Part shown: positions 15,031 through 17,115 of the stretch, in pieces
Position numbering within the stretch: the first letter of the stretch is position 1
How the letters are laid out: each line of letters opens with the position of its first letter
Assembly (NCBI GenBank): GCA_030599055.1
Contig: JAUVOS010000023.1
Location: forward strand, 1-17,115
Direction: 5' to 3'
From: Lutibacter sp.
Lineage (GTDB): Bacteria > Bacteroidota > Bacteroidia > Flavobacteriales > Flavobacteriaceae
DNA: 17,115 nucleotides
Notes under the pieces: model-generated
The model's database searches: none
The model's input: only the letters and a program-made list of their open reading frames with translations
What the model was told of the DNA's origin: nothing
Translations under genes and position numbers: made by a program

Positions 15031-15058
15031 AAGCCAATCTGTTTAAACGGATTGGCTT
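15031..15058 (-). terminator. Terminator of the thioredoxin gene
   Basis: Arms aagccaatctgttt (15031-15044) and aaacggattggctt (15045-15058) form a 14-position near-perfect hairpin around a gtttaaac centre, with one wobble. In the minus direction it runs into a T-tract, 25 nt after the stop at 15084. Confidence 0.9.
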
Positions 15059-15083
15059 ATAATTAGGGTCAAAATTCGTCAGT

Positions 15084-15443
15084 TTACTTTTCTACTTTTA
15101 AAACGTCACCTATAATTTGTTCTAGGTTATGTTTTGGTAGGGCTCCAGCGGCCATTTGTGGTTCGCCTTCTGCCGGACAGAAAAGCATAGAAGGAATGCT
15201 TCGAATACCAAAAGCAGCTGATAATTCGCGTTCTGCTTCTGTATCTACTTTGTATATGTTGAGTTTGTCACCATATTCATCACTTAATTCTTCTAAAATA
15301 GGAGCCACCATTTTACAGGGTTGACACCAGTCAGCGTAAAAGTCGATAATACAAGGGACATCACCCTCAAATTTCCATTCTTTATTTTTTTCAAAATTAA
15401 AGACCTTTTCTAGAAAGTCTTTTTTAGTTAACATTGTAGTCAT
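15084..15443 (-). CDS. trxA: Thioredoxin
   Basis: A 119-residue cytosolic thiol-disulfide carrier. The fold is complete: the active site FYADWCQPCK places Cys40 and Cys43, IRSIPSM gives the cis-Pro84, and VDTEAERELSAAFGI is the usual link between them. No signal peptide or membrane segment is present, so it is not a periplasmic TlpA-type protein. The active site reads WCQPC instead of the canonical WCGPC, with Gln replacing Gly between the cysteines, which can shift redox potential; I believe this variant is common in flavobacterial thioredoxins. The start could be Met1 or Met4; Met1 is used. The gene has its own terminator and stands alone. Confidence 0.93.
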   Translation of the reverse strand: MTTMLTKKDFLEKVFNFEKNKEWKFEGDVPCIIDFYADWCQPCKMVAPILEELSDEYGDKLNIYKVDTEAERELSAAFGIRSIPSMLFCPAEGEPQMAAGALPKHNLEQIIGDVLKVEK

Positions 15444-15555
15444 GTTGTTTCTTTTTTAATAATTATACTCTGTTTTAGGCAATAAATATGCCGTTATTTT
15501 CAGCCGACAAATTGACAGTTTTTTTAACAAACGATGCGTAACATTTATTACAAAT

Positions 15556-15588
15556 ACAAAAAGGCTTCCATAACGGAAGCCTTTTTGT
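15556..15588. terminator. Strong terminator left over from a decayed minus-strand gene
   Basis: A perfect 14-bp stem, acaaaaaggcttcc (15556-15569) with ggaagcctttttgt (15575-15588), and a 5-nt loop. It lies 21 nt past the stop codon of the T9SS remnant and is in the right place to have ended that gene. It can work in both directions. Confidence 0.88.
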
Positions 15589-15609
15589 TTGAAATATTTA
15601 AATTGTTGT

Positions 15610-15723
15610 TTATTGTTTAATCAAACTATAAGAACCTATTTGGTTACCTGCTTGTACTTTTACAATGTATGAGCCAGTTGGCAATTTCTTTTTAATACCA
15701 CAACGCTCAACAACTGGCGTGGT
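15610..15723 (-). pseudogene. Remnant 3' end of a T9SS type A cargo gene
   Basis: Read on the minus strand, the frame ending in TAA at 15610-15612 gives IKKKLPTGSYIVKVQAGNQ, then IGSYSLIKQ. This is the final strand pair of a type A sorting domain (compare GIYFIKV...YKLIKE and GIYFLRL...KKVIISN in the two peptidases here). Only about 29 residues of homology remain (15613-15696). Beyond them the frame enters a palindrome and meets a TAA at 15724-15726, with no start codon. The retained terminator shows this was once a full gene on this strand whose body has been deleted. The deleted protein cannot be identified. Confidence 0.75.
15697..15723. repeat. Imperfect palindrome at the break in the T9SS remnant
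   Basis: The arms accac (15697-15701) and gtggt (15719-15723) pair, extended by gc (15705-15706) with gc (15717-15718) after a 3-nt bulge, around a caacaact-containing loop. It starts at the first base outside the sorting-domain homology. It may be a recombination junction or the edge of a repeat; no T-tract supports a terminator. From here to the promoter at 15778 nothing else is seen. Confidence 0.45.
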
Positions 15724-15777
15724 TTATTAAGATTCGTTTTAATTTGTTATTAACAATTCCCTAACCCTATTAATGGG

Positions 15778-15785
15778 TACCTTTG
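15778..15785 (+). promoter_or_regulatory. -7 promoter box (TACCTTTG) of the S9A peptidase gene
   Basis: A match to TAnnTTTG, 21 nt before the ATG at 15807 and identical to the box assigned to the C25 peptidase at 381-4265. The only upstream TTTG (15743-15746) is 31 nt away, longer than the usual -33 spacing. Confidence 0.5.
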
Positions 15786-15806
15786 TAGTTCTAAACCAAA
15801 CATATC

Positions 15807-17115
15807 ATGAAAAATATCCTATTCTTAGTTTTAATTAGTCTGTTATTAATAACTTGTAAAGAATCAAAACCTATTTCAAAAACAAAAAAAATACAATATG
15901 CAGCGACCCAAAAAGGAACGGTGCTCGACACGTATTTCAATAATGAAGTTGCAGATCCCTATCGTTGGTTAGAAGACGATATGTCTGTAGAAACTGCTGC
16001 TTGGGTAACAGCACAAAATAAAGTTACTTTTGGGTATTTAAACCAAATTCCTTATCGTGCTCAATTAAAAGAAAGATTAGAAAAAGTATGGAATTATGAA
16101 AAAGTAGGGGCGCCCTTTAAAGAAGGAGATTACACTTATTTCTACAAGAATGACGGATTACAAAATCAATATGTCCTATATCGTTTTAAAGAGAAGCAAG
16201 AACCTGAAGTTTTTTTAGACCCCAATACTTTTTCGGAAGAAGGTACCATTTCATTAGGAGTAGTAAGCTTTTCAAAAGACGGGAGCAAGCTTGCTTATGC
16301 CATTTCAGAAGGTGGAAGTGATTGGCGAAAAGTATTAGTTATGAATACCATGACTAAGGAGATCATGGAAGACACTTTAATAGATATTAAGTTTAGTGGC
16401 TTATCGTGGAAAGCAAATGAAGGGTTTTATTATTCGAGTTATGAAAAACCAAAGGGAAGTGAATTATCTGCTAAAACAGATCAACACAGATTGTATTACC
16501 ATACTCTAGGAACAGCACAAAAAAACGACCCAATTATCTTTGGAGAAACAAAGAAACGACGCTATGTAGGAGGTAGTGTTACAGAAGACAATCATTATTT
16601 GGTTGTTACCGCTTCTGAGTCAACATCAGGAAATGAATTGTATATTAAAGACTTGACAAAAACAAACAGTCCGCTTCTAAATCTTGTTGATAATTTTGAA
16701 AATGATTCGTATGTAATTGATAATAAAGGGAAAAAATTATACATCGTTACAAACTTAAATGCTCCAAATAAAAAAATAATCACGGTTGATGCTAGCAATC
16801 CAAAACCTACAAATTGGAAAGATTTTATTTCTGAAACAGAAAATGTACTAAGTCCAAGTACGGGTTCCGGTTATTTCTTTGCTGAATATATGATGGATGC
16901 AGTGTCTAAAGTAAAACAGTATGATTATGATGGGAAATTGATTCGCGACATCGAACTACCCGGTGTTGGGAGCATCGGTGGTTTAGGGGGGAAATTGGAC
17001 CAGACAGATCTGTACTATACATTTACTAATTATATCACTCCGGGTACGATTTATAAATATTTTCCAAAAAAAGGAATATCGGAAGTATATAGAAAATCAA
17101 AAATTGATTTTAACA
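15807..17115 (+). CDS. Prolyl oligopeptidase family (S9A) serine peptidase, lipoprotein (3' partial)
   Basis: Open from the ATG at 15807 to the window edge: 436 codons of an enzyme that is usually about 680-720 residues. A lipoprotein signal (MKNILFLVLISLLLITC, lipidated Cys at 17, then Lys-Glu) places it on a membrane facing the periplasm or outside. The N-terminal S9A signature VADPYRWLEDD is at 48-58, followed by WVTAQN and the family stretch YFYKNDGLQNQYVLY (111-125). Residues from about 90 form the seven-bladed beta-propeller that filters substrates. The alpha/beta-hydrolase domain with the Ser/Asp/His triad lies right of the window, so activity cannot be judged. It should cleave short peptides after proline. 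It is divergently oriented from the rest of the window and has its own promoter. Confidence 0.93.
   Translation, partial: MKNILFLVLISLLLITCKESKPISKTKKIQYAATQKGTVLDTYFNNEVADPYRWLEDDMSVETAAWVTAQNKVTFGYLNQIPYRAQLKERLEKVWNYEKVGAPFKEGDYTYFYKNDGLQNQYVLYRFKEKQEPEVFLDPNTFSEEGTISLGVVSFSKDGSKLAYAISEGGSDWRKVLVMNTMTKEIMEDTLIDIKFSGLSWKANEGFYYSSYEKPKGSELSAKTDQHRLYYHTLGTAQKNDPIIFGETKKRRYVGGSVTEDNHYLVVTASESTSGNELYIKDLTKTNSPLLNLVDNFENDSYVIDNKGKKLYIVTNLNAPNKKIITVDASNPKPTNWKDFISETENVLSPSTGSGYFFAEYMMDAVSKVKQYDYDGKLIRDIELPGVGSIGGLGGKLDQTDLYYTFTNYITPGTIYKYFPKKGISEVYRKSKIDFN

Noticed and set aside
15322..15336. WCQPC thioredoxin active site as a novel redox system
   Set aside because: The rest of the protein is a standard thioredoxin, and this substitution is, to my knowledge, frequent in flavobacteria.
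15697..15723. Integron attC-like site
   Set aside because: GCTCAAC fits the RYYYAAC half-site, but only one such half is present and the palindrome is far shorter than attC sites; no integrase or cassette array is visible.
16595..16798. Minus-strand open frame of 67 codons inside the S9A peptidase gene
   Set aside because: Antisense to a propeller region whose plus frame matches the family throughout.

Overview
The window is AT-rich and reads as a chromosomal segment from a gliding or marine-type member of the Flavobacteriaceae (Bacteroidota). Four things point there: two very large secreted proteases ending in type IX secretion (T9SS) type A sorting domains; -7 promoter boxes of the TAnnTTTG type; an ECF sigma factor whose gene partner looks like a membrane segment plus outer-membrane barrel; and lipoprotein-type proteins with short Bacteroidota-style signals. 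The assignment comes from motifs and style, not from a database match.

Layout, left to right. Positions 1-287 hold the 3' end of an unrecognised lysine-rich gene on the plus strand, which converges on a shared hairpin terminator. Positions 381-7935 (minus) hold two consecutive C25 (gingipain-family) cysteine peptidases of 1294 and 1157 residues. They have different catalytic domains but a strikingly similar C-terminal Ig-like/GEVED/T9SS half. Positions 8033-9583 encode an ALDH7-type aldehyde dehydrogenase (probable aminoadipate semialdehyde dehydrogenase), followed by a small repeat-like intergenic patch and a DUF1858 CxxC protein at 9729-9977. Positions 10083-12117 are a two-gene operon: an ECF sigma factor and, one base later, a protein with one inner-membrane segment, a long low-complexity linker and a C-terminal beta-barrel. 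A small lipoprotein gene (12202-12606) lies just upstream with no visible terminator between. Then come a D-2-hydroxyacid dehydrogenase (12693-13634), a 189-bp MITE-like element (13702-13890), gpsA (13997-14992) and a thioredoxin (15084-15443), all on the minus strand. Positions 15444-15806 hold a decayed 3' end of another T9SS cargo gene with its terminator, and then the promoter of a plus-strand prolyl oligopeptidase lipoprotein (15807 to the window edge).

Most genes look like separate transcription units with their own terminators. The sigma/barrel pair, perhaps with the lipoprotein, is the only clear regulatory module. The two C25 peptidases, the T9SS remnant and the S9A peptidase share a theme of extracellular protein or peptide breakdown, and the ALDH7 enzyme could act in lysine catabolism downstream of it; this link is inference.

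Three start codons should be moved relative to the longest open frame (lipoprotein 12606, hydroxyacid dehydrogenase 13634, gpsA 14992). For the last two, a TATCTTTG promoter box lies inside the false N-terminal extension. The points most worth following are the MITE-like element, the T9SS remnant whose homology stops exactly at a hairpin, the shared module of the paired peptidases, and the sigma/trans-envelope barrel operon.
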